Below are positions 33,167 to 39,732 of a stretch of DNA of 39,732 bases, one piece after another. The notes under the pieces are model-generated. The model saw nothing but the letters and a program-made list of their open reading frames with translations. It was not told the DNA's origin and ran no database searches. The DNA lies in IMG/VR virus record IMGVR_UViG_3300044970_001020, positions 1-39,732 of that record. One strand, given 5' to 3'. This DNA comes from a virus. The position numbers were made by a program, and so were the translations under genes. Numbering within the stretch: position 1 is the stretch's first letter; each line of letters begins with the position of its first letter.

Positions 33167-34012
33167 TTAAAAAACATTGTAATCTTTCTTTAAAGGAAAG
33201 TTATCCCGTTTGATTTGCCAGTATTCCGCCATTAATGAGGCACGGAACTTGTAATCCCTGTCGGTATGGTATCCCGATTTATAAACGCATTTACAAATAG
33301 ATTCGTACAACTTTATTCCTTTCATCTTGTAATTTGCCTTTTTACAGGCGGCGTATCTTCCTGAGTTCAAAACACCAGCCCAAAGGTTCATACCTTCTTC
33401 CGTTGTTTCGGCTTTCATAAATTTAGCCCTTATGTATTTATCTTTTCCCCTGATAACCTCACGGGTCTTGTAGGTTACCGATTGTTGACCTTTTAAAGCC
33501 TTAACCCCTCCAGCGTTTGCGTGCTTGCGCCAAAGTTCGGTTTCAATTCCCTGACTGGTTGCCTCGATGATGAAAAAGGAATAAATCATTGACACGGGAA
33601 AATCTGTTAAAACGTGGACGTTCATTAACATTGACTCATAACAATAAGCAAGGTATATGCGACGAAGCTTCGCCCTGTCAACCTTTGCAAGGTTTCGAAA
33701 ACCTCTACCTTCCAGCGTTTGCCTAAGTTGTAATCCTGATAACTTGCGCACCTCGTAACCGTAGGAGCGTGACCCGTAGGCGGTTTCGTCAATCTCTTTG
33801 TCCTCAGCCTTCGCGGGGAAAGTCAGGGTCGTTATTTTGTGGACATACACCGTGTCCCGTTGAATAATAGGAACAAAGGAAGTATAATTGTAATTTGTGT
33901 TTATTGGGGAATAAATCAACCCGATAATAAAGGCAATGCCAACCCCTGCAGCAATCTGGAAGGGAAGGCGTTTGTTTTGCGGAACGTATGTTTCAATAAT
34001 TGGCTCTTTCAT
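33167..34012 (-). CDS. Membrane-anchored glucosaminidase-like cell wall protein
   Basis: This 281-residue protein has one transmembrane segment (about 18-35, AAGVGIAFIIGLIY) and then a probable outside domain. Residues 135-175 (FPVSMIYSFFIIEATSQGIETELWRKHANAGGVK, here in parts) follow the glucosaminidase/lysozyme pattern. That pattern is a helix with a catalytic Glu (Glu150), then G-x-x-[ST]-x-L/LW and an N-x-G-x-K turn. It could cut peptidoglycan from the membrane side. Being on the early arm it is unlikely to be the main lysin; wall remodelling or superinfection exclusion are alternatives. Neighbours are small unknown genes. Confidence 0.6.
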   Translation of the reverse strand: MKEPIIETYVPQNKRLPFQIAAGVGIAFIIGLIYSPINTNYNYTSFVPIIQRDTVYVHKITTLTFPAKAEDKEIDETAYGSRSYGYEVRKLSGLQLRQTLEGRGFRNLAKVDRAKLRRIYLAYCYESMLMNVHVLTDFPVSMIYSFFIIEATSQGIETELWRKHANAGGVKALKGQQSVTYKTREVIRGKDKYIRAKFMKAETTEEGMNLWAGVLNSGRYAACKKANYKMKGIKLYESICKCVYKSGYHTDRDYKFRASLMAEYWQIKRDNFPLKKDYNVF

Positions 34013-34036
34013 TTTGGTTTGTTATAAATTTATTAA

Positions 34037-34207
34037 TTATCTAATCCAAGCTTGTTTACCACAAGATGAAATAATATAAGTTCTTCCAATTAATCCAAAT
34101 TTTTCATGCAAATTTTGAGCAAGAATAATTCCGTGCTGGAATGAATAAACAGGTTTTACCCACTCAAAATTTTTATGCTGAATTGTTATTATAATTTGCT
34201 CTTTCAT
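34037..34207 (-). CDS. Small hypothetical protein (56 residues)
   Basis: This short AT-rich frame starts at the ATG at 34205-34207, overlapping the TAA of the upstream gene as TAATG. It begins MKEQIIITIQHKNFEW and ends GKQAWIR. Coupling to its neighbour and the fit into the gap before 34012 support it as a real gene. Function is unknown. Confidence 0.6.
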   Translation of the reverse strand: MKEQIIITIQHKNFEWVKPVYSFQHGIILAQNLHEKFGLIGRTYIISSCGKQAWIR

Positions 34208-34473
34208 TATACGGTTATTAATGGTTCAGCGTAAAAGTGTCCGCCATCGTACTCAATCGTTTCGTCATTGGCATCTGCAATAACATTGCCGTCGCAGTCT
34301 CGGATAAGTCCACCCCATGAAAACTCATCCTCAGGGAAATAATTTTCATTAAGCATCTTTTCGTAAACCTTTTCAACTGCGTGGCGCTTTGAATACGCTG
34401 CAATTTCCTCGTTTAAATCTTGATATCTTTTGGCATTGCCAAAGTACATAACTGAATAAATTTGCTTTTCCAT
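34207..34473 (-). CDS. Small hypothetical protein
   Basis: This 88-residue acidic protein has SVMYFGNAKRYQDLNEEIAAY and DEFSWGGLIRDCDGN. It is the first gene after dyad element copy C and has an A-rich leader, AAAACAACCAAAATG. No family is recognised. Confidence 0.65.
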   Translation of the reverse strand: MEKQIYSVMYFGNAKRYQDLNEEIAAYSKRHAVEKVYEKMLNENYFPEDEFSWGGLIRDCDGNVIADANDETIEYDGGHFYAEPLITV

Positions 34474-34559
34474 TTTGGTTGTTTTTAAAAAGTGATAAAA
34501 TCTAAATTCCTTTAGGTTCGTAAATTTAATTTAAATTATTTACATAAAAAAATATTTAC
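34474..34559 (-). promoter_or_regulatory. Early-arm dyad and leader element, copy C
   Basis: GTAAATTT (34520-34527) and ATATTTAC (34552-34559) are again 32 bases apart, just downstream of a terminator and upstream of the 88-residue gene. The leader is a variant (TATCACTTTTTAAAAACAACC). The terminator-then-element order matches copy A. Confidence 0.6.
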
Positions 34560-34571
34560 AACATTATTTAT

Positions 34572-34602
34572 AAAAAAAATCCCGTACCAATAAGATACGG
34601 GA
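34572..34602 (-). terminator. Intrinsic terminator of the 35.7-34.6 kb operon
   Basis: TCCCGTA/TACGGGA is a 7-bp perfect stem with a 9-nt loop (34580-34602), followed on the minus strand by TTTTTTTT. It sits 6 bases after the stop of the 44-residue gene. Confidence 0.9.
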
Positions 34603-34608
34603 CAAAAT

Positions 34609-34743
34609 TCAACCAAATGATGCAATACTTATTTCTTTATCTTCAACCTCTATACCCAGTTCTTTAAACTTTTTTATCGCATCTTCAACATTTTCTGCGT
34701 CGGTAATAATTCTCCCGCTTTTCCACTTAATTTCGTATTTCAT
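34609..34743 (-). CDS. Small hypothetical protein (44 residues)
   Basis: This short frame, MKYEIKWKSGRIITDAE then VEDAIKKFKELGIEVEDK, is compatible with a small alpha-beta domain. Its ATG overlaps the TGA of the upstream small membrane protein as ATGA. An in-frame ATG three codons earlier is less likely for that reason. A strong terminator follows directly. Confidence 0.6.
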   Translation of the reverse strand: MKYEIKWKSGRIITDAENVEDAIKKFKELGIEVEDKEISIASFG

Positions 34744-34871
34744 TCGTACCATTTTTTTACAAGGTCAACAATGAAGTAAATGGCAAAAGCCAAAGTTAGG
34801 ATGCCTCCAGCGGCTACAAAGATTGTTGCGGCGTCCCTGATTAATTTTTCTCTTTCTCGTTCTGTAAGCAT
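34740..34871 (-). CDS. Small single-pass membrane protein (43 residues)
   Basis: This frame begins MLTEREREKLIRDA, has one hydrophobic segment (TIFVAAGGILTLAFAIYFIV) and ends VKKWYE. Charges place the C-terminal end next to a basic patch. It overlaps the upstream gene by 31 bases and the next by ATGA. Function is unknown; small membrane proteins of this kind are common in phage early regions. Confidence 0.6.
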   Translation of the reverse strand: MLTEREREKLIRDAATIFVAAGGILTLAFAIYFIVDLVKKWYE

Positions 34872-35113
34872 TTTTTTTCTTTTTGTTTTTGACGGTACGC
34901 CTTCGCGTATGCCTTAATTTTATCAATGTTTTTTAAATAATGCTCGCGGTTAGCCTCTTTTCGTTTTGCCTTTTCCTCAGGCGTCTTATCGTGGTATTTT
35001 TGTTTCTTTTGTTCCAGGTTTTTAATTCTTCGTTTTTCCTTTTGGTAGCGGGAAAGGTTCTTGTAATAATTTCTCATGTATTCGTTTCGCTTTGCTCTTT
35101 GTTCGTCGGTCAT
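34841..35113 (-). CDS. Lys/Arg-rich helical protein
   Basis: This 90-residue protein is made almost wholly of charged helix (RAKRNEYMRNYYKNL, TPEEKAKRKEANREHYLKN). It resembles the 60-residue protein at 3449-3631. A nucleic-acid-binding role is plausible from charge. It lies directly after the PD-(D/E)XK nuclease. Confidence 0.6.
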   Translation of the reverse strand: MTDEQRAKRNEYMRNYYKNLSRYQKEKRRIKNLEQKKQKYHDKTPEEKAKRKEANREHYLKNIDKIKAYAKAYRQKQKEKKCLQNEKEKN

Positions 35114-35119
35114 GGCTGG

Positions 35120-35725
35120 TTAATTAAATGAGTGTAAAAAACTTGTATACGTTTCGCTTATCTCTTTGCACGTTTGTTCAATCAGGACAATGGCTTTCAA
35201 AAGTTCTTCCATTTCAAAAGTGTGGTTCAATTCATGGCTTTCGCCCGTGAAAGATAAGCCGTCTTTTGTTCTTTTTGTCCCTAACCAGTTGATTTGACTT
35301 TCTGGTATTGATTCACCGTTGACAAACATTGCCAGCGCGTACACCTTCATTTGAAGGCTATCTTTTAACGTGTCCATTGTCCACGGTTTTCCTGAGGTTT
35401 TAAAGTCAATAACCCTGTTATTTTCAACGTCCCAAACGTCAATAAAACCTTTGACTTGAATGTCATTAATCGATAGACTAATTTCCTTTTCAGCCTCGCA
35501 ACCTTTGAAGCTTTGTATCTTGTCAATGTAAAAATCGGGGAAGGTTTCCATAATGATTCCATTTTTAATATACGCCTCGGTATCCTCGGCAAACTGTTTT
35601 CCAAAGTTCATGTAAATGGAAGGTTCTTCGGGAAGGTTTAAAAAATATCGGTTAATGTACTTTTGTCGGTCGGAGTACCAAAGATTAATTTGGCTGACTG
35701 ATATATATGGTTTTGGTAAAAGCAT
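35120..35725 (-). CDS. PD-(D/E)XK nuclease (Cas4/RecB-like exonuclease)
   Basis: This 201-residue nuclease has catalytic residues in the expected order: a Glu near 77-79, Asp96 in KGFIDVWD, and Asp107-Phe-Lys109 in VIDFKTS. The QxxxY motif (Gln125, Tyr129 in LQMKVYALA) is typical of the RecB/Cas4/AddB group. No Cys cluster for an iron-sulfur centre is seen, so it is a plain PDDEXK_1-type enzyme. It probably works as a recombination exonuclease, with the SSB and RuvC-like genes as likely partners. Confidence 0.85.
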   Translation of the reverse strand: MLLPKPYISVSQINLWYSDRQKYINRYFLNLPEEPSIYMNFGKQFAEDTEAYIKNGIIMETFPDFYIDKIQSFKGCEAEKEISLSINDIQVKGFIDVWDVENNRVIDFKTSGKPWTMDTLKDSLQMKVYALAMFVNGESIPESQINWLGTKRTKDGLSFTGESHELNHTFEMEELLKAIVLIEQTCKEISETYTSFLHSFN

Positions 35726-35749
35726 CTAAGTTTTTTTGTATTGGTAAAT

Positions 35750-35773
35750 CCCCTGTCATATTTCAGACAGGGG
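35750..35773 (-). promoter_or_regulatory. Intercistronic hairpin before the nuclease gene
   Basis: CCCCTGTC/GACAGGGG is an 8-bp perfect stem with an 8-nt loop. Flanking TTGGT and ACCAA could extend it. No T tract follows on the minus strand, so attenuation or RNA processing is more likely than a full stop. It lies 24 bases before the nuclease start. Confidence 0.5.
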
Positions 35774-35792
35774 CAAACTAACCAATATGAGA

Positions 35793-36251
35793 TTAAAAGA
35801 ATTTTCCGATTTGAATAAATATCGTGGCGGCTGCTGGTTGCGCTTGCGCTGGTTCAAGTCCTGAGGCTTGCAACTGGTGAAATATGTCGGCGTAAATACC
35901 CGTCATAAAGGTTGCCTTTTCGCTTATTTCTTCAGCGGTCAATTTACCGTTCGTTTTAGGGGTTACATTTGCCGCTTGCTGCACGTTATTTCCTTCCGTG
36001 GTTGTTTGTACCTTTTCGGGTAAATCATTCGCCGTAACCATGTCAAAAGCAACCTTGTAACTTTTACCGTCGTGGATAATGGTCACGATGTCATCTTTTT
36101 GTAATGCCTTTAATTTTTCATCATCTGGTTTCCCGTACACGCGAATGTCCGTTCCGTTTTCCAATGTAATGGCGGCGTTGATGGAAAGTCCGTATTGACC
36201 TTCGAAAACTTTGCCCGCCGTGTATTTAACCCTGCCTTTTAGAATATTCAT
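35793..36251 (-). CDS. Hypothetical protein, OB-fold-like N-terminal half
   Basis: This 152-residue protein has strands at YGLSINAAITLENGTDIRV and DIVTIIHDGKSYKVAF, as in a small OB fold. A Gln/Thr linker and an Ala/Gln-rich helix follow. It lies directly before the nuclease, so a DNA-binding partner role is possible. The start overlaps the upstream gene by 26 bases. Confidence 0.55.
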   Translation of the reverse strand: MNILKGRVKYTAGKVFEGQYGLSINAAITLENGTDIRVYGKPDDEKLKALQKDDIVTIIHDGKSYKVAFDMVTANDLPEKVQTTTEGNNVQQAANVTPKTNGKLTAEEISEKATFMTGIYADIFHQLQASGLEPAQAQPAAATIFIQIGKFF

Positions 36252-36483
36252 GACCCATGTTTATTTGAAAGTTTTGAGAATCGTACCATAAACTTTTTTT
36301 ATGGTCACTTATTTTTTTCCAGTCGATTTCCTCGTTATAATGTATAGCATTTCCAGATACAAAGTATTTTTCAAGTTCACCGACTCCTCGCTGCCTCCAC
36401 CATTTTCTAAGGTGGATAGGCTCAACGATATGGGAAGGGCAAACGGTCGTAGTTACGTTTATTACAAATTCTTGGATACTCAT
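36226..36483 (-). CDS. Small hypothetical protein
   Basis: This 85-residue protein starts at MSIQEFVINV, where the ATG overlaps the upstream TGA as ATGA. It carries HLRKWWRQRGVGELEKY, rich in Trp and Arg. No family is recognised. Confidence 0.6.
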   Translation of the reverse strand: MSIQEFVINVTTTVCPSHIVEPIHLRKWWRQRGVGELEKYFVSGNAIHYNEEIDWKKISDHKKSLWYDSQNFQINMGHEYSKRQG

Positions 36484-36830
36484 TTGTTTTCTCTTATTGT
36501 ATCGCATTTAATAATCGCTTGTTTGCAACGGGTAATAACCTCAAGTCTTAATCGGTTTATTGCGGTATCCAACGCCTTTTCATCGTGAGCTTCTAAATTC
36601 TTTAAGATTGTTTTAATCATGTCCAAATAATGCTCATGGTTAGCATCTTTATGAAACATAACATATACTTCAATAATTCTCTGAGCGTAAATCCAAAAGT
36701 CCAAAGTAATCAGGTAATCGGCTCGCGCCTCATTCCTTAATCTTTCTTGTTCCCCTTCAAGGTATTTAATTCGAAGTTCATAATACCTTGTTAAGGCGTT
36801 GTCTGTAAGTGTGTTTGTTAAATAATCCAT
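36480..36830 (-). CDS. Hypothetical helical protein
   Basis: This 116-residue, almost wholly helical protein has YLEGEQERLRNEARADY and a Cys-containing end. It is coupled by ATGA to the next gene. An A-rich leader AAAACAACCAAG precedes its ATG. Function is unknown. Confidence 0.6.
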   Translation of the reverse strand: MDYLTNTLTDNALTRYYELRIKYLEGEQERLRNEARADYLITLDFWIYAQRIIEVYVMFHKDANHEHYLDMIKTILKNLEAHDEKALDTAINRLRLEVITRCKQAIIKCDTIRENK

Positions 36831-36854
36831 CTTGGTTGTTTTTAAAAATGTTAA

Positions 36855-37109
36855 TTAAATCTTTATAATCCTCCAGTCCATTTCGTTCTCATCCACAAGG
36901 GGCATAAGATTACGGTCATTAATAACTGGATATAAGGATAAGTCAATGTCATGCGGCTCAAATGTCCAGCCGTGGATTTCAATATTATCGTCCTCGTGAT
37001 GAGGTTTATTTCCTCCGTATAACCCGAAGCCGCTGGAAAAAATAACGTATACAAAGTGACCCAACTTTTTATCAAGGCAACATTTGACCGTATATTTTGT
37101 GATATTCAT
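36855..37109 (-). CDS. Small hypothetical protein
   Basis: This 84-residue protein starts at MNITKYTVKC, whose ATG overlaps the upstream TGA. It contains FGLYGGNKPHHEDD and EMDWRIIKI. No family is recognised. Confidence 0.6.
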   Translation of the reverse strand: MNITKYTVKCCLDKKLGHFVYVIFSSGFGLYGGNKPHHEDDNIEIHGWTFEPHDIDLSLYPVINDRNLMPLVDENEMDWRIIKI

Positions 37110-37318
37110 ATCCAAAAGGTTTTGTCGATTAAAAATTTTGCTTCTTTCCTCATGTGCTTTTTCTTTGCATTAAGGTGTGTGGAGGCAACAACAATTAAGC
37201 CGTTTGGTGCTTCAATGATTCTGGATTCAAACCTATAACAGGATTTATCTTTCAATATATCCTTTATGGTGTTTGCATCCTTCCAGTTTTTGTACTTGCC
37301 TACTTCAATGGTTTTCAT
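37106..37318 (-). CDS. Small hypothetical protein
   Basis: This 70-residue basic protein starts at MKTIEVGKYKNWKDAN, after the leader AAAACAACCAATC. The upstream in-frame ATG would read through a hairpin-rich gap. It ends DKTFWI and is coupled to the next gene by ATGA. Function is unknown. Confidence 0.6.
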   Translation of the reverse strand: MKTIEVGKYKNWKDANTIKDILKDKSCYRFESRIIEAPNGLIVVASTHLNAKKKHMRKEAKFLIDKTFWI

Positions 37319-37371
37319 GATTGGTTGTTTTAAATGCAGTTGGCTCGGATGCTGCACCCCGTTAAGGTTAA

Positions 37372-37581
37372 TTATAATGATAATGCTAAAATATACATAA
37401 CCATTTTTCTAAATTCTTTTTTCGTTACGGTTGGATGTTCAGTAGCTACGCTTACAGGCCAATTATCTTGCATTCTGGATGAATAAACTATAAAATTCAT
37501 ATATGTTTGACCTTCCAGTTTAGCTTTAATTTTTTCGGCTTGAATTTCACACCCAATGTTTCCTAATTTAATCTCAATCAT
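37372..37581 (-). CDS. Small AT-rich hypothetical protein
   Basis: This 69-residue protein, MIEIKLGNIGCEIQAEK to MVMYILALSL, is the first gene after dyad element copy A. A weak hairpin (TGCAG/CTGCA) lies in the gap after it. Function is unknown. Confidence 0.55.
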   Translation of the reverse strand: MIEIKLGNIGCEIQAEKIKAKLEGQTYMNFIVYSSRMQDNWPVSVATEHPTVTKKEFRKMVMYILALSL

Positions 37582-37667
37582 TTTGTTTGTTTTTAAGTGG
37601 TGATTTAACGTTTGTTTGTTTTGATATGTAAATTTATAAATAAATATTCATATAAAAAAATATTTAC
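37582..37667 (-). promoter_or_regulatory. Early-arm dyad and leader element, copy A
   Basis: GTAAATTT (37628-37635) and ATATTTAC (37660-37667) are 32 bases apart. The leader TCACCACTTAA (37593-37603) and AAACAAACAAA lead into the ATG at 37581. Together with copy B, about 85 bases are clearly related. It lies directly downstream of a terminator. Confidence 0.65.
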
Positions 37668-37678
37668 AACATTATTTT

Positions 37679-37709
37679 AAAAAAAAGTGGGAAATAAAAT
37701 ACTTCCCAC
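37679..37709 (-). terminator. Intrinsic terminator of the replication operon
   Basis: GTGGGAA/TTCCCAC is a 7-bp perfect stem with a 9-nt loop (37687-37709), followed on the minus strand by TTTTTTTT. It lies 34 bases after the stop of the 81-residue gene. Confidence 0.9.
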
Positions 37710-37742
37710 CATGAAAACCAGATTGCATGAAAATTATGTCTT

Positions 37743-37988
37743 TTACTTAATTTTTAAGTATTCTTTTACTAATTCTAAAAGGTATCTTCTTTTATCAATC
37801 AATGCCATTTTTTTAGTATAATTAAAATAATCCTTACCTCTTATTAACTTCCAGTCATGAACGGTTAATTTTACTGAAAGTTTAAAAAGTTGTTTTTCAA
37901 TTTTAGTTAGTAAATCGTTATGTTCTTTAATTTGTGAATTAAAAGCATTTAAAACTTTATCATAATGATATAATTCTGATTCTTTCAT
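37743..37988 (-). CDS. Small AT-rich helical protein of the replication operon
   Basis: This 81-residue charged helical protein (FNSQIKEHNDLLTKIEKQL, RRYLLELVKEYLKIK) is the last gene before the terminator. It is more AT-rich than the two replication genes upstream. Function is unknown. Confidence 0.6.
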   Translation of the reverse strand: MKESELYHYDKVLNAFNSQIKEHNDLLTKIEKQLFKLSVKLTVHDWKLIRGKDYFNYTKKMALIDKRRYLLELVKEYLKIK

Positions 37989-37995
37989 GGTTTTG

Positions 37996-38730
37996 TTATT
38001 TTTTGTTTAAAACAATCCTCCAGACCGCCAATTTTTGCGCTATGATGATTGCCCGCTTTTTTCCTTCTTCTTCCACCCGATGCAACTGGGTTTTAAAATC
38101 AATGTAACTGTCAGCTTGTATCTTTTGTTTCTTTGCTATTTCCTGAGCCTCTTCCCAGATTGCTCGTTTTTCCCCTTCGGCGTAACCGATTAACCCAGCC
38201 TCCATTGCTGCATCGTACCAATAAGACGGAACATCTTCGTATGATTCACCCTTAAAGCCGCTTAACATTTCAGGAAATTCTGCGTAAAACTTTTTCTTTG
38301 CCTCAACTTGCCTTTGTTCTTCTTCCATCTTTGCACGTTTCTTTTCGTCTTCCATATCTACGGTAAAATAAACCTTTTGCCGCCAGTTGATATAAGCCGT
38401 TAAAATCCTTCCAATAGCAGCTAAGTCAACTTTGCCGTAAAGTTTATGGTCATCAATATTCAATTCTTGCCGCGCAAACTTTTCAAAGGCAAGTTTAATT
38501 TCATCTACGGCAATTAATTTGTAAGTAGTTATAAACTTTGTAACCTCAAGCAAATGCTCTGGACTTGCCTCAATGCCGTAAAGGGGAAGGATTTGTTTTA
38601 CGACTTGGTTAATTTTGGGTAAAGATTCCACAATACCCGTTTTAAAAAGTCTTTTTTCTCGATTGTCGATAACAAGTTGAATATCCTGTATCTTTTCCTC
38701 GATTGTCATTGCAATGGCTGGTAAATTCAT
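37996..38730 (-). CDS. Probable replication accessory protein
   Basis: This 244-residue protein has a helical N-terminal part with IEASPEHLLEVTKFITTYKLIAVDEIKLAFEKFA (given in part) and LAAIGRILTAYINWRQKVY. A charged coiled coil follows (KKRAKMEEEQRQVEAKKKF), then a helical end. It directly follows the replication initiator-like gene. In many phages that place holds a helicase loader, but no Walker motif is visible. The assignment rests on position. Confidence 0.5.
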   Translation of the reverse strand: MNLPAIAMTIEEKIQDIQLVIDNREKRLFKTGIVESLPKINQVVKQILPLYGIEASPEHLLEVTKFITTYKLIAVDEIKLAFEKFARQELNIDDHKLYGKVDLAAIGRILTAYINWRQKVYFTVDMEDEKKRAKMEEEQRQVEAKKKFYAEFPEMLSGFKGESYEDVPSYWYDAAMEAGLIGYAEGEKRAIWEEAQEIAKKQKIQADSYIDFKTQLHRVEEEGKKRAIIIAQKLAVWRIVLNKK

Positions 38731-38742
38731 ATAAGTTGGTTT

Positions 38743-39732
38743 TTATTGTGTTTGATATTTCTTCATAGCCTCAGCCAAAAGCCTGTCAACTTCATCGTCA
38801 TACGCCTTTTTCTTTGCAGCTGGTGAAGACGTTTGGTAAGCCGTGTATATCTTTCCCGCCTGTCCGTATAAAATGGCTGGAGTAAAATTTGCTTTTAACC
38901 ATTTGTCATTTAATGACCAAGCGGCTTGTAAAAATACTTTTAATGCCTCATTCGTATCGTTATTCCTGTCAACTTTTTCAATCCACCGTAACAAATATAC
39001 CATACCTCCAGCATCTTTTGGGCTCATGATATAATGACCCTTTTGGTCAGTTGGGTATGCAGCGCCTGATAACTGTTCGAATGTTTGGCAAAACACGGTA
39101 AAGGCTTCGTAGGTCGGATTCGGCTTCCGCTCGGCTTTCGGCTCGGCGTCGGCTTTTCTTTCTTTTTGCGGCGCAACAATTTTTCTTTCTTTTTCTAAAT
39201 GTGTAATTAAAGTAAAGGGATTAACCTTTTGACTTTTGTCAATTTCATTTTCATCAATTACAATTTTTTCAAATGAAGTAAAATCTGAAAGATTTTTAAT
39301 ATCAACTGAGTTAGTAAATGTATTTAGTACTTGGTTAGCAACTGGTATAGGTTCGCCCTTTCGTGAAATTCCATTTGACTGTTTGGTATTTTCCATTTGC
39401 CCGTTTGGTAAAATGGTATTTACCTTTTGGTAATCTCCAATTTCCTCAAGATGGAAATTATCTGATAGATATAAATCTTCATTCAGAAACGCATACCAAA
39501 TAGTTCTATCGTAAGCAATTTTATTATAATTGCCTTTTATTAAAATTTCCTTACCTACCAATGATTCAATTATCCTTCTAACTTGTTTTTCAGTCCAAAA
39601 TGGATAATATTCAGTTAGTGACTTATTTGTGTTGTAAGTCCAATACCTTAAATCATGATAATTTGTTTTATTTGCTTTATTAAGCCTTATCCAGAATTGA
39701 AATGATTTAACCATTATAGCTTCATCAACTCC
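38743..39732 (-). CDS. Replication initiator-like protein, main part
   Basis: This gene is cut by the right edge and continues at 166-128 on the left. The complete protein is about 342 residues. Residues about 10-115 look like the winged-helix DNA-binding domain of phage replication proteins (HDLRYWTYNTNKSL, FWTEKQVRRIIESL, IWYAFLNED). A variable, low-complexity linker follows, with Lys/Glu/Ala repeats. The conserved C-terminal helical domain is at about 220-325 (YEAFTVFCQTFEQLSG, WSLNDKWLKANFTPAILYG). This is the two-domain plan of replisome organisers that bind the origin and recruit helicase. The origin may lie within the gene or upstream of it; I see no iterons. Confidence 0.7.
   Translation of the reverse strand, partial: GVDEAIMVKSFQFWIRLNKANKTNYHDLRYWTYNTNKSLTEYYPFWTEKQVRRIIESLVGKEILIKGNYNKIAYDRTIWYAFLNEDLYLSDNFHLEEIGDYQKVNTILPNGQMENTKQSNGISRKGEPIPVANQVLNTFTNSVDIKNLSDFTSFEKIVIDENEIDKSQKVNPFTLITHLEKERKIVAPQKERKADAEPKAERKPNPTYEAFTVFCQTFEQLSGAAYPTDQKGHYIMSPKDAGGMVYLLRWIEKVDRNNDTNEALKVFLQAAWSLNDKWLKANFTPAILYGQAGKIYTAYQTSSPAAKKKAYDDEVDRLLAEAMKKYQTQ
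39606..39732. repeat. Terminal direct repeat, right copy (contig overlap)
   Basis: This is identical to bases 1-127; see the left copy. It should be removed once when closing the circle. Confidence 0.95.

Noticed and set aside
34743-34752. Start of the 44-residue gene three codons upstream (MVRM...)
   Set aside because: The downstream ATG overlaps the previous stop as ATGA, the rule at most junctions in this genome.
35750-35773. Full intrinsic terminator before the nuclease gene
   Set aside because: The stem is strong, but the minus strand continues ATTTACC and not a T tract, so it is listed as a regulatory hairpin only.
31376-39732. CRISPR array, retroelement or insertion sequence in the AT-rich early arm
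   Set aside because: The repeats are three dispersed regulatory elements, not a regular array. No reverse transcriptase, transposase or inverted-end element is seen.

Overview
The window is the complete genome of a small tailed phage, read as one linear contig. The first 127 bases are repeated exactly at the right end. The gene cut by the right edge continues in frame through the left edge, so the molecule closes into a circle of 39,605 bp or is circularly permuted. A host in the Bacteroidota is indicated by TAnnTTTG-type -7 boxes, A-rich leaders without Shine-Dalgarno sequences, and gene families typical of phages of that phylum. Terminase, portal, capsid, tape measure, tail chaperone, holin and amidase genes point to a long-tailed (siphovirus-like) particle. 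I see no integrase, no lysogeny repressor and no DNA polymerase.

The layout is two divergent arms. From a divergent promoter region at about 950-1020, the plus arm (1021-31375) carries four blocks. First is a cargo block with three glycosyltransferase-like genes, a DegT/StrS sugar aminotransferase, a small SAM methyltransferase, an SSB and a ParB-DNA methyltransferase fusion. Second is terminase, a tail assembly chaperone with a probable -1 frameshift on a run of nine T, tail genes and the tape measure. Third is a ClpP-type protease with a scaffold-like tail, major capsid protein, a probable tail tube, portal and connector. Fourth are two paralogous fibre-like proteins and a third protein, all with Sec-signal-like N-termini, then holin and amidase. 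Almost every junction overlaps (ATGA or TAATG), which suggests one long translationally coupled late transcript.

The minus arm (39732 down to 31458, plus 1-950) looks early. It holds a tRNA-like gene, a structured RNA leader, an HNH-AP2 endonuclease, a replication initiator-like protein, a PD-(D/E)XK nuclease, a RuvC-like resolvase, a membrane-anchored glucosaminidase-like protein and many small unknown genes. Three are too short for a 60-codon cut-off. This arm is divided by hairpin terminators and by three copies of a dyad element (GTAAAT, 32-bp start-to-start spacing, ATTTAC), probably shared promoters or operators. The two arms converge on a hairpin near 31400.

The most interesting items are the 5' leader RNA at 666-759 (three hairpins, with a possible 7-8 bp loop-loop pairing), the expanded tRNA-like gene at 810-949, signal peptides on the fibre-like proteins, the tail chaperone frameshift, the repeated early-arm dyad, and the glycan-modification block transcribed with the virion genes.
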